Assembly (NCBI GenBank): GCA_022564935.1
Contig: JADFKM010000035.1
Coordinates: forward strand, 1-22,070
DNA from: Candidatus Dadabacteria bacterium
Lineage (GTDB): Bacteria > Desulfobacterota_D > UBA1144 > Nemesobacterales > JADFKM01
DNA: 22,070 nucleotides
Direction: 5' to 3'
This document shows positions 1 to 6,975 of the stretch, piece after piece. The notes under the pieces were generated by a model. The model worked only from the letters and a program-made list of their open reading frames with translations, ran no database searches and was not told the DNA's origin. A program made the position numbers and the translations under genes. Numbering within the stretch: the first letter of the stretch is position 1; every line of letters starts with the position of its first letter.

Positions 1-471
<471 letters not shown>

Positions 472-480
472 TTAATATGA

Positions 481-1563
481 CTAACTGGGCAGGGCGGCTA
501 CGGCGCTGGGTTGTGCCCCGCTCCGAGCGTCGGTCTCTTCGAGGGGATAATCAGCGACAAGCTGGCCGCACGCCCCTAATATATCGCGCCCGCGGCTCTT
601 CCTGATCATGGCGCGAATCCCGCCGTCTATTAAAACCTTCTGAAACTGGAGTGCCCTATCGCGCTCAGGGGTTTGATACTCAAGCGGCGGTGCCTCGTTG
701 TACGGAATCAAGTTGACCATGCACCTTATCCCACGCAAAAGCCCGACAAGCTCCACGGCATTTGATTTAGCGTCGTTAACGTCTTTAATCAGAACGTATT
801 CAAACGTGAGCTTCCCCCTGCCGCTTAACGGATAACTCGCGCCGGCTTCTATGAGAGTCTTTAGAGGGTACTTATTATTTACGGGCATGAGGCGGCTCCT
901 GAGCCGGTCGTTAGAGGCGTTAAGGGATATCGAGAGGTTAACAGGAGCCCGTTCTCCCAGCTCCGCTATCTCCGGCACAAGCCCAGAAGTGGACACGGTG
1001 ACTCTTCTCGGAGACATACCGACGTAACCGGGGTGTGTGAGTATCTCGATGGCCTTGACAGTGCTCTCGAAGTTATCAAGCGGCTCTCCCATACCCATGA
1101 AAACTATGTTCGTCACTCCGTAGGGGCTTAGCTCCCTCACGGCCAGAAATTGATCGACTATCTCGCCTGGACGAAGGTTCCTTATCCTTCGGAGCCTGGC
1201 AGTTAAGCAGAACGCACAACCCATCAAGCAGCCAACCTGAGTCGAAATGCATAGAGTCAAGCGGTGAGCATCAGGGATTAAAACGCTCTCGATTCTGCTT
1301 CCGTCTTCAAGCTCGAACAAAAATTTCTTTGTCCCGTCACGCGAGGTCTGCTCCCGCCGAAGGCGGATGGAAGAGAGCCGGGCAACGTCTTTTAGGGTAG
1401 ACCTGAAGCCCTTTGAAAGATCTGTCATCTCCTCAAAGCTCCTTATGTTCTTCTTGTATATCCACCTGGCCAGCTGGCTCACTCTATACGGACGCTCCCC
1501 CAAGCCTGAAACCAAATCCTCAAGCTCTTTGGGACTCAAATCAAGAATATCGATCTTTTTCAC
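481..1563 (-). CDS. rlmN: Dual-specificity 23S rRNA (A2503-C2) / tRNA (A37-C2) methyltransferase
   Basis: A radical-SAM enzyme that methylates C2 of A2503 in 23S rRNA and, in well-studied members, A37 of some tRNAs. The 360-residue length is typical. The radical-SAM cluster motif CLMGCAFC supplies Cys112, Cys116 and Cys119. Cys105 (in LCISTQVGC) and Cys332 (in ILGACGQL) match the two methyl-transfer cysteines, Cys118 and Cys355 in E. coli. The family motif FMGMGEPLDNF is also present. The start is GTG at 1563 with AAGG about 13 nt upstream. The C-terminal tail after residue 345 is low-complexity and poorly conserved. alaS follows after 18 nt; upstream is a 118-nt gap with hairpin-forming sequence (see the separate entry). 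Confidence 0.96.
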   Translation of the reverse strand: MKKIDILDLSPKELEDLVSGLGERPYRVSQLARWIYKKNIRSFEEMTDLSKGFRSTLKDVARLSSIRLRREQTSRDGTKKFLFELEDGSRIESVLIPDAHRLTLCISTQVGCLMGCAFCLTARLRRIRNLRPGEIVDQFLAVRELSPYGVTNIVFMGMGEPLDNFESTVKAIEILTHPGYVGMSPRRVTVSTSGLVPEIAELGERAPVNLSISLNASNDRLRSRLMPVNNKYPLKTLIEAGASYPLSGRGKLTFEYVLIKDVNDAKSNAVELVGLLRGIRCMVNLIPYNEAPPLEYQTPERDRALQFQKVLIDGGIRAMIRKSRGRDILGACGQLVADYPLEETDARSGAQPSAVAALPS

Positions 1564-1616
1564 TCTATAATTTTACCTTAAAGAAACTACCAAATGTATA
1601 AACTCGGGGAGTAGAG

Positions 1617-1666
1617 AACCCGGTAAACGGGTGTTCTATGGCGGTCGTTAGGATACCATAACCCGG
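1617..1666 (-). promoter_or_regulatory. Competing hairpins in the gap before rlmN
   Basis: Read on the minus strand, segment A (CGGGTTATGG, 1665-1656) can pair with segment B (CCATA, a GAAC bulge, then ACCCG; 1641-1628). ACCCG of B can instead pair with CGGGT (1622-1618), closing a short hairpin with a 5-nt loop. The two pairings exclude each other, as in attenuators. No U-tract follows the second hairpin, so it is not a standard intrinsic terminator. The structure lies between the stop of the cyclase-like gene and the rlmN start. Function is inferred only from base complementarity. Confidence 0.25.
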
Positions 1667-1681
1667 CGCCTTGCCACCAGC

Positions 1682-2914
1682 CTACGCACCGGCGGCATCG
1701 GCCTCAACGCCAATTATGGAAAATATGGTCTGATCTTCCATCTCATACTCTTTGACGTCCACATGATCCCTCACGTGACTGAGAATCTCCGAGGAGACCA
1801 TCACTTTCCACTGGGGGGAGGCGTCGCAGATACGCCTGGCATGGGTTATGATCTCTTTAACGCTTTGAGGAGCGCCGGAGGTGGAGATGAAGGGGACGGA
1901 TTTAATATCGATCCCGATCTTGCCGCTAACGGCTTTGGTGCTGTCGAGCTTTCTATCCTTGTTCATAACAGCAAGCGTCTGGAGAACCTCAACCCCGGCC
2001 GAGATAGCCTTTAACTCGGGATTCTGCAGCTCTTCCGGGGTGTTAAAGAACGCCACTATCTCGTCCTGGAATATGGCTTCGATAGTACCGCCGTAGTTGG
2101 CTATTATAGATGTCACTTCATTTCTGTAATTTTCAATGAGCTCGTTATATTCTTCGGGAGAGAGGCTTGTGGGAAATTCGTCTATGCCGGTAATTTTGTT
2201 AACAAATGTAATTACATTTTTAGTTAACTGTTCTTCATCACCATCGGCTATGACAATTTGCGGCTGAAAGTGCGATGAAATCACTTCGGTGCCGCCTTGA
2301 CTCTTGACAATCTGGCTGAGCATGAGGTTGAAGCTCTCGTAGAGCCTCAGCAGCAATGAGTCGCCCGAAACTTTTTTGTCGATATCAAGCCTTGCAGTGT
2401 AGTCACTGTTGGCCACGGTGTTCAAGGCTCTGCTCAACTTGTCCAAATAGAAATTTTCATTCAGGGAAAAAACAAACCTCAAAAAGAAATAACACAACAA
2501 AAAAACACCTGTTATAAGGAGGCTCCATACCAATGAGCGACCCACTGAGTCACCGATGCCGAACTCCCTTAGCCCCAGTATGATTGTATGTTTGTCTGAG
2601 GTAGGGATGGTGAATTTTTTCATATTCTTGCCGTTTGCGCCGCCGTAGCTCCTCTTTACAACCCCATTACCGTCGATAAGCGTCAAATAAAGTATGTCGG
2701 GTCGGATTCGAACAAGCTCTTTAGCATCTCTGGAAAAGTTGTCGAAATCATGAAGATATTCCCCAACCTCAGAAGCCCTCACATCCAGAATCACGGAAGC
2801 GTAATAGTAGGAGTTAAAAACGGTTAAGGTAAGGGAACACATAATGAATACCGCAACGATGAGTATCGTTCCTTTGGCCCTGCCAAGAAAACGCGTGAGT
2901 TCATCCCAGTCCAT
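1682..2914 (-). CDS. Membrane HAMP protein with degenerate class III nucleotide-cyclase domain
   Basis: A 410-residue inner-membrane protein with sensor-like layout. TM1 spans about residues 14-36, a periplasmic loop about 37-126, and TM2 about 127-149. A HAMP-like linker (about 150-203) and a cytoplasmic domain (about 232-403) follow. The last domain follows the class III adenylate/guanylate cyclase pattern: SPEEYNELIENYRNEVTSII, then YGGTIEAIFQDEIVAFF, then a C-terminal ARRICDAS...VMVSSEIL section. Catalytic positions are eroded: the first metal-binding Asp appears as Asn239 (FVNKITG), the Lys-like specificity position reads Ala280, and the Asn-Arg pair near the C-terminus is absent. Asp284 is kept. 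It is therefore probably a binding or signalling domain rather than an active cyclase. The ATG at 2914 has AAGAAGGG upstream. The gene is not closely packed with rpmA (268-nt gap) or rlmN. Confidence 0.75.
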   Translation of the reverse strand: MDWDELTRFLGRAKGTILIVAVFIMCSLTLTVFNSYYYASVILDVRASEVGEYLHDFDNFSRDAKELVRIRPDILYLTLIDGNGVVKRSYGGANGKNMKKFTIPTSDKHTIILGLREFGIGDSVGRSLVWSLLITGVFLLCYFFLRFVFSLNENFYLDKLSRALNTVANSDYTARLDIDKKVSGDSLLLRLYESFNLMLSQIVKSQGGTEVISSHFQPQIVIADGDEEQLTKNVITFVNKITGIDEFPTSLSPEEYNELIENYRNEVTSIIANYGGTIEAIFQDEIVAFFNTPEELQNPELKAISAGVEVLQTLAVMNKDRKLDSTKAVSGKIGIDIKSVPFISTSGAPQSVKEIITHARRICDASPQWKVMVSSEILSHVRDHVDVKEYEMEDQTIFSIIGVEADAAGA

Positions 2915-2973
2915 ATAGCTTAACCCTTCTTGAAATTAGGGGCATATTAAGCTCAAGCTGCACCTCAATAACA

Positions 2974-2979
2974 TGTCAA
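2974..2979 (-). promoter_or_regulatory. Possible -35 element upstream of the cyclase-like gene
   Basis: A perfect TTGACA occurs on the minus strand about 60 nt upstream of the start codon and just downstream of the repeat array at 2987-3014. No good -10 lies at 16-18 nt spacing; TTAATAT is about 23 nt away. The call rests on the -35 match and position only. Confidence 0.25.
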
Positions 2980-2986
2980 CACCCTA

Positions 2987-3014
2987 GTACAATTAGTATT
3001 ACAATTAATTGTAC
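2987..3014. repeat. Operator-like array of ACAATTA half-sites
   Basis: A 9-bp inverted repeat, GTACAATTA (2987-2995) and TAATTGTAC (3006-3014), flanks a 10-nt spacer. A third half-site, ACAATTA at 3001-3007, makes the inner 12 bp (ACAATTAATTGT, 3001-3012) a perfect palindrome. The two direct half-sites are 12 bp apart, about one helical turn. The array sits about 75-100 nt upstream of the cyclase-like gene, next to the TTGACA at 2974-2979. It looks like a binding site for a dimeric regulator; the regulator is unknown. Confidence 0.4.
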
Positions 3015-3079
3015 AGAAAAGCTGCCTTACCCCATAGTATGAAATGTATTCTAACATAATCCAAAATAAAACTTTAGGG

Positions 3080-3103
3080 TTATTGTTATGAACGTAACGA
3101 TAA
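3080..3103 (-). terminator. Weak terminator candidate after rplU-rpmA
   Basis: Read on the minus strand, TTATCGTTA (3103-3095) and TAACAATAA (3088-3080) form a 9-bp stem with one G-U pair and a 6-nt loop. A T-rich stretch, AGTTTTATTTT, begins about 7 nt later. The stem is AT-rich and the T-tract is displaced, so termination would be weak. It lies about 80 nt beyond the rpmA stop. Confidence 0.25.
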
Positions 3104-3182
3104 TACTGTTTATGAGGTATAAGTCGGACTAAGAGAACGGTTTTCTACAAGAGCCGCCTTGGAACAGAATTGCTAAGCTGTA

Positions 3183-3443
3183 TTAACCTGATACCGGCTC
3201 AACGCTCACAATTTTCCTTTTCCTTCCCATCCTTTCAAACTTCACAACGCCGTCGGTGAGCGCGTACAAGGTGAAGTCCCTGCCCATGCCGACGTTTCTT
3301 CCGGGATGAATTGCGGAGCCCCTTTGTCTCAGTACTATGGTGCCCGCTCGCACCGCTTCGCCGCCGAACCGCTTCACGCCCAGCCTCCTCCCTGCGGTAT
3401 CCCTTCCATTCCTTGTGCTTCCGCCGCCCTTTTTATGAGCCAC
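3183..3443 (-). CDS. rpmA: 50S ribosomal protein L27
   Basis: A small basic ribosomal protein whose N-terminal tail reaches the peptidyl-transferase centre. The 86-residue product begins [16 protein letters not shown] and contains the family signature [18 protein letters not shown]. The start matches the mature form seen in most Gram-negatives, with no cleavable Firmicutes-type extension. It follows rplU by 13 nt on the same strand, the usual rplU-rpmA order. The GTPase gene obg, which often comes next, is absent; a 268-nt non-coding gap follows instead. Confidence 0.97.
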   Translation of the reverse strand: MAHKKGGGSTRNGRDTAGRRLGVKRFGGEAVRAGTIVLRQRGSAIHPGRNVGMGRDFTLYALTDGVVKFERMGRKRKIVSVEPVSG

Positions 3444-3456
3444 TTCACATCACCCC

Positions 3457-3771
3457 CTACGTGGAAATCTCCAGAATCTCAACAGAGGTATATTTCTGCC
3501 TGTGTCCCTGTTTCTTCCTGTACCCCTTTCTTCTCTTGAACTTAAATACAATTATCTTAGGGCCCTTAAGCTGCCCGAGTACTTTTCCTTTAACGGTGGC
3601 CTTATCGACAAAGGGCGTGCCGACCTTCACACTCCCCTCATCGTCGGCAACCAATAGAACCTCAGAGAACTCAACGCTCTCGCCGGGGTTGACGGGAAGT
3701 TTTTCCACATCTATCACATCTCCCGGCTTCACCCTATACTGCTTTGCCCCGGTCTTAAGTACGGCTATCAT
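3457..3771 (-). CDS. rplU: 50S ribosomal protein L21
   Basis: A 23S-rRNA-binding large-subunit protein. The 104-residue product begins MIAVLKTGAKQYRVKPGD and ends in the family's basic region (FKFKRRKGYRKKQGHRQKY), the usual length and layout. The ATG at 3771 has a strong GGAGG Shine-Dalgarno (3785-3781) 9 nt upstream. It is the first gene of the rplU-rpmA pair, with a promoter candidate in the 105-nt gap after thpR. Confidence 0.97.
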   Translation of the reverse strand: MIAVLKTGAKQYRVKPGDVIDVEKLPVNPGESVEFSEVLLVADDEGSVKVGTPFVDKATVKGKVLGQLKGPKIIVFKFKRRKGYRKKQGHRQKYTSVEILEIST

Positions 3772-3805
3772 TTAAAAGAACCTCCGAATAAATAAACAAA
3801 TTAAT

Positions 3806-3834
3806 AGTTTTGCCTTAATTCCCATAGTTGTCAA
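3806..3834 (-). promoter_or_regulatory. Candidate promoter of rplU-rpmA
   Basis: On the minus strand a perfect TTGACA (3834-3829) is followed after 17 nt by AAAACT (3811-3806), which matches the -10 consensus at only 3 of 6 positions. It lies 35-60 nt upstream of the rplU start. The call rests mainly on the -35 box and position. Confidence 0.35.
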
Positions 3835-3876
3835 CTAATTTCCCGCACCTCACACCGATTGCAGCTTGCCGGGATT

Positions 3877-4410
3877 TTAAATATTAAAAACACCGATGGG
3901 AGTGTACTCTGAGCCTCCGGTCGATAATACGCTTTTAATAACCCCTATACTGCTGATCCTGAAATCAATGCTCTGTAGATACGGCAAGCTCCCCATTAAT
4001 CGCGCCCTGCCCCTTACCCTTCCGACGGTGACGTGAGGTGTGAAAGAACGTTCCTCCCTAGGGTAACCCATCCCTTCCAGCTTACCCTCGATCTCTTCGT
4101 GGAACGCGCTCAAAGCGTCGTTATTTTTCATTCCCACGTATATTACGCGAGGGTTTTTTAAATTCGGGAACCCCCCCATTTTTTCAAAACTCATATCGAA
4201 AGCGCAGACCGATTCAGAGGAAGACTCGACCACCCCAATTATGCCACCCGCCGCGTCCTTATCGATGTCGCCCAGGAATTTCAAAGTGATATGAAACCGC
4301 TCCGGCCGCTCCCACCTGACACCCTCCCACAGATGCCTGATCGAATCTACATAACTCCCTATGTAACCCGTCACCTCAGCCGGCAACAGGGCTGCGATAA
4401 AGACCCTCAA
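3877..4410 (-). CDS. thpR: RNA 2',3'-cyclic phosphodiesterase (2H family, LigT/ThpR)
   Basis: Opens 2',3'-cyclic phosphates to 2'-phosphates on RNA ends; the physiological role in bacteria is not settled. The 177-residue protein has both 2H-family catalytic motifs, HITL at His40 and HVTV at His126, in the expected tandem arrangement (RFHITLKFLGD and SFTPHVTVGRV). The start is TTG at 4410, chosen because GAGGAG lies 9 nt upstream; an upstream ATG is out of frame and stops after six codons. It sits between tolB (99 nt upstream) and rplU (105 nt downstream) with no evident functional link. Confidence 0.93.
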   Translation of the reverse strand: MRVFIAALLPAEVTGYIGSYVDSIRHLWEGVRWERPERFHITLKFLGDIDKDAAGGIIGVVESSSESVCAFDMSFEKMGGFPNLKNPRVIYVGMKNNDALSAFHEEIEGKLEGMGYPREERSFTPHVTVGRVRGRARLMGSLPYLQSIDFRISSIGVIKSVLSTGGSEYTPIGVFNI

Positions 4411-4509
4411 ACCTTTAAGCTCCTCATGTGCGTGGGCTCTAACTCACAAGTCCAGTGTCTATAAACACAGCGCCAATAAAAACCGCACAAGGGCTTCGGG
4501 CGACAACGG

Positions 4510-5781
4510 CTATTTGCACCACGTGGGGAACGATTTGGCGCCGCCAGTAGAGAGCGGAACCTGGTTAGCTCCGTTTAAATACATGCTGTAAATGTCTTTA
4601 GGCCCCTTCCGGGTGGAGCTAAAGGCAATGTAGTGACCGTCGGGAGACCAGGCCGGGTTTTCGTTCCTGCCTACGCCCTGCGTGAGCCTTTGCAACCCAG
4701 TGCCGTCCGGGTTAATAGTAAAAATATTGACCTCCGATCCCTCCAGTCTCACGAAAGCGATTTTGTTCACCTCCGGGTTCGGTGACCAAGCGGGATCGGT
4801 GTTGTACTCCCTAAAGGTGAGCAGTTTGAGGCCGGTCCCATCGGAATTCATCACGTAAATCTTCGGAGACCCCGCCCTGTCGGAGGCAAAGGCTATCCTT
4901 CTGCCGTCCGGTGACCACGTAGGAGAGACATCGATGGCGGAGCTTCTGGTCAATTTCCGCGGGTTTGTGCCGTCTGCGTTGGCCACGTATATATTTGAGT
5001 TGGCGCTGAAGGCAATCTTGGTGCCGTCGGGCGACCACTCCGGGCTCTGCTCCAAGCGCAGCGCCCTTGTAAGCCTTTTCTCCGAAACTGTGGGAACGAG
5101 GTTAAGAACATAGATATCCTGATCCCATACCTTATCGGAGTTAAACACAACCCTTGTGCCGTTGCTGTTGCAATGAGGAGAAAGGAGAAGGGAAGCGTGG
5201 TTCGTGAGCCTGTGTCTGTTCCTACCGTCATAATCCATTATGTACAGGTCTCTTTTTGGGCTCCTGCCGGAGACAAACACGATCTTAGAGGTAAAAAACC
5301 CGTCAATGCCGGTGAGCTCCTTGATCACCAAGTTGGAAAACCTGTGCGCCGCCTCCCTGATCCTGCCGGGACTTGCCTCATACGACCTGCCCAGAAGCAT
5401 CTTTTCCTGGGATATGCTGATGAGCTTCACAGAAACGAGCACCCTGTCTTCCATAGACTTGTATTCACCGTCGAGGGAAGCGTCAATTCCCGCATCGAAC
5501 AGGCGGTCGATATCGACCCTGCTCCCGGTGAACCCATCGGTCAGAACCTCGAAAAGGCCGGAATTTCTCAGGTCGCCTCGCACAACCTCGATAAACTCCC
5601 TTGCCCTTGAATCCTTGTAAGACCCGTGGGACGGCCTGAGCTCCGGGATCACAATGGAGACCTTTTTTAATATAGGCCTATCTATATCCGGAATGGGTAT
5701 TTGAGCCAGGAGCGTTTCTATGGAAAAATAGGCAGCTAGAAGAAAAGAGCATAGCAGGAGGCTCTGTATCTTATTTCCCAT
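4510..5781 (-). CDS. tolB: Tol-Pal system periplasmic beta-propeller protein TolB
   Basis: A periplasmic component of the Tol-Pal envelope system, which links Pal and the inner-membrane TolQRA complex during cell constriction. The 423-residue protein has an N-terminal signal peptide (about residues 1-27, hydrophobic LLLCSFLLAAYF). An alpha/beta N-terminal domain (about 35-160) follows. The propeller then shows recurrent blade motifs: NSNGTRVVF, SPDGTKIAFSA, SPDGRRIAFAS, NKIAFVR and SPDGHYIAFSS. The ATG at 5781 has GGGGAG 6 nt upstream. tolQ, tolR, tolA and pal are not adjacent; the neighbours are an HNH nuclease and thpR. Other secreted propeller proteins share the repeats, but the N-terminal domain supports TolB. 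Confidence 0.9.
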   Translation of the reverse strand: MGNKIQSLLLCSFLLAAYFSIETLLAQIPIPDIDRPILKKVSIVIPELRPSHGSYKDSRAREFIEVVRGDLRNSGLFEVLTDGFTGSRVDIDRLFDAGIDASLDGEYKSMEDRVLVSVKLISISQEKMLLGRSYEASPGRIREAAHRFSNLVIKELTGIDGFFTSKIVFVSGRSPKRDLYIMDYDGRNRHRLTNHASLLLSPHCNSNGTRVVFNSDKVWDQDIYVLNLVPTVSEKRLTRALRLEQSPEWSPDGTKIAFSANSNIYVANADGTNPRKLTRSSAIDVSPTWSPDGRRIAFASDRAGSPKIYVMNSDGTGLKLLTFREYNTDPAWSPNPEVNKIAFVRLEGSEVNIFTINPDGTGLQRLTQGVGRNENPAWSPDGHYIAFSSTRKGPKDIYSMYLNGANQVPLSTGGAKSFPTWCK

Positions 5782-5817
5782 TTGATCTCCCCGATTGTTA
5801 GATTAAGAAACTCGTTG

Positions 5818-5830
5818 TCTTGTAACAAGA
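5818..5830. repeat. 13-bp palindrome upstream of tolB
   Basis: TCTTGT and ACAAGA form a perfect inverted repeat around a single central base, 37-49 nt upstream of the tolB start. The position suits an operator or a short hairpin in a leader. No supporting copy was found elsewhere in the window. Confidence 0.25.
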
Positions 5831-5888
5831 GCACTAAATACACAAATCAACGAATGCCCGCACGGTTAATGGGTTATCAGGATAAGTA

Positions 5889-6512
5889 TCAACTTTCAAG
5901 CTCTACGTTCCAGTATGACATGTCCACGAGACTCAGAAACGGCTCCCATTCCTTAAACCAAAGCGTGTTCACGGAAAAGTTGGACATCGGATTCCACTGT
6001 GGCTTAACGGGCTTTGCCCACAGCCTCATCCCTGTGGCAAAAGGGGTCGTGCCGCCCTTTTTCCTGTTGCATGTGCCGCAGCAGCACACTATGTTCTCCC
6101 ACACGGTCTTCCCTCCGAGGGAGCGGGGCACCACGTGGTCTAGGGTGAGCTCAGACCTCGGATGCTTACGCCCGCAGTACTGACACGTATCCCTGTCGCG
6201 CCTGAAGATATTCAGCCGGTTGAACTTGACCTCCCTCTTGGGCATGCTGTCGTATCTAAGGAGCAATATGACCCTGGGAATCTTTATGACTCTTGAGACC
6301 GTTCTAATCACATCCCTGTCTATTACACCCCTTTCTTTGAGCTCGGATATTTCAGACCAGGTCTCGAAGTCATACGTCTCGTAGTCCCCTCCCACGGCCT
6401 TAGCGGCGTCGCAAAAGAGCATCACGAACGCCCTTTTCACGCTGGTCATAGTGATAGGAACGAAATTGCGGTTGAGAACCAATACCGGTGAAGAAAGCAT
6501 ATCAAATGACAA
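5889..6512 (-). CDS. Stand-alone HNH endonuclease-family protein
   Basis: A 207-residue protein with an N-terminal domain of unknown role (residues 1-100, conserved start SSPVLVLNRNFVPI) and a zinc-supported HNH nuclease fold in the second half. Motifs in order are CQYC (Cys110, Cys113), LDHVVPRSLGG (His126), WENIV (Asn140) and CGTCNRKKGG (Cys145, Cys148, Asn149). The family is widespread in bacteria as a single gene without a methylase partner, and its substrate is generally unknown. The start is uncertain: TTG at 6512 has AAAGG 5 nt upstream, while an in-frame ATG at 6500 matches the usual family start. It lies 107 nt upstream of tolB on the same strand. Nuclease activity is inferred from motifs. 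Confidence 0.88.
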   Translation of the reverse strand: MSFDMLSSPVLVLNRNFVPITMTSVKRAFVMLFCDAAKAVGGDYETYDFETWSEISELKERGVIDRDVIRTVSRVIKIPRVILLLRYDSMPKREVKFNRLNIFRRDRDTCQYCGRKHPRSELTLDHVVPRSLGGKTVWENIVCCCGTCNRKKGGTTPFATGMRLWAKPVKPQWNPMSNFSVNTLWFKEWEPFLSLVDMSYWNVELES

Positions 6513-6648
6513 ATTTACCTTTATTTGCCCTTAGGTGCAAGTCAACCCTAACCACACGCTTGGAGTGTCGAGTGAAGCACATCTGTGAAACCAATAAAAC
6601 TAAACACAGTACATGCCATATCCAAGTGCGAAAGGAAATATACATTCT

Positions 6649-6667
6649 AAAGCATCGAATGCTTTTT
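6649..6667 (+). terminator. Hairpin plus T-run, terminator- or operator-like
   Basis: AAAGCAT (6649-6655) and ATGCTTT (6659-6665) pair perfectly across the loop CGA, and the plus strand continues with TT, giving a five-T run. This resembles a short intrinsic terminator on the plus strand. No plus-strand gene lies upstream in the window, so it would terminate an unseen short RNA or act instead as a palindromic operator. Confidence 0.25.
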
Positions 6668-6684
6668 AAACGGTCAAGACATTA

Positions 6685-6728
6685 GGTTGGAAACACCTCC
6701 AGCCCTGCCGTCTTGCGTGCCCTGCACG
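6685..6728 (+). promoter_or_regulatory. Two tandem hairpins in the leader of the lgt cluster
   Basis: The first stem pairs GGTTGGA (6685-6691) with TCCAGCC (6698-6704), with one G-U pair and a 6-nt loop. The second pairs CGTGC (6716-6720) with GCACG (6724-6728) across CCT. GAGGGG follows directly at 6728-6733. The arrangement could be a structured 5' leader that controls translation of the downstream genes. No known riboswitch consensus was recognised. Confidence 0.3.
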
Positions 6729-6803
6729 AGGGGTAATTTATGACAAGTGGAAATAATTGGGTATTTTATGAACAAGATTCAAAACTGGTCTTCGGAGTTC
6801 TCT

Positions 6804-6971
6804 ATGGACAACCTGTTACTCATTTTCTTAATACAGATCGCCCTTTGGCTGGGGGTTTTCGGCGCACTGGCATTTTATGTGAAAAAGAACGGCGCCCTTA
6901 AAACGGAAATCTCCGAGCTCAAGAAATTGCTTGGGGGTAAAACACAAGAGATAAATCAACCGGGGGATTGA
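6804..6971 (+). CDS. Small CcmD-like single-TM protein
   Basis: A 55-residue protein with one membrane segment (about residues 3-25, LLLIFLIQIALWLGVFGALA). A short basic/coiled-coil tail follows (VKKNGALKTEISELKKLL). This layout, with WLGVFG in the helix and a charged heptad-like tail, resembles the CcmD-like small proteins linked to haem export or cytochrome c maturation, but the similarity is to a general pattern only. The ATG at 6804 is chosen because CGGAG lies 6 nt upstream; longer in-frame starts are ATG at 6768 and GTG at 6747. The stop is 4 nt before lgt, so the two are almost certainly co-transcribed. No cytochrome maturation genes are nearby. Confidence 0.6.
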   Translation: MDNLLLIFLIQIALWLGVFGALAFYVKKNGALKTEISELKKLLGGKTQEINQPGD

Positions 6972-6975
6972 AGGC

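Larger units (their letters stand above)
6513..6803. other. Divergent non-coding region between HNH gene and lgt cluster
   Basis: About 290 nt separates the minus-strand HNH gene from the plus-strand small gene and lgt. I see no convincing gene; overlapping open frames here lack family features. It holds a 17-bp palindrome (6649-6665) and two closely spaced hairpins (6685-6728), listed separately. A TTGACT close to the HNH start on the minus strand lacks a good -10 partner. Confidence 0.5.

Noticed and set aside
1564-1681. A tRNA-like GGGTTC segment with nearby stems on the minus strand.
   Set aside because: No acceptor stem, D-arm or anticodon arm can be arranged into a tRNA; the segment is better explained by the competing hairpins.
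1567-1684. In-frame open extension of about 38 codons after the TAG stop of the cyclase-like gene, suggesting stop read-through.
   Set aside because: A stop-free run of this length is expected by chance fairly often, and the amber codon has no supporting context or recoding element.
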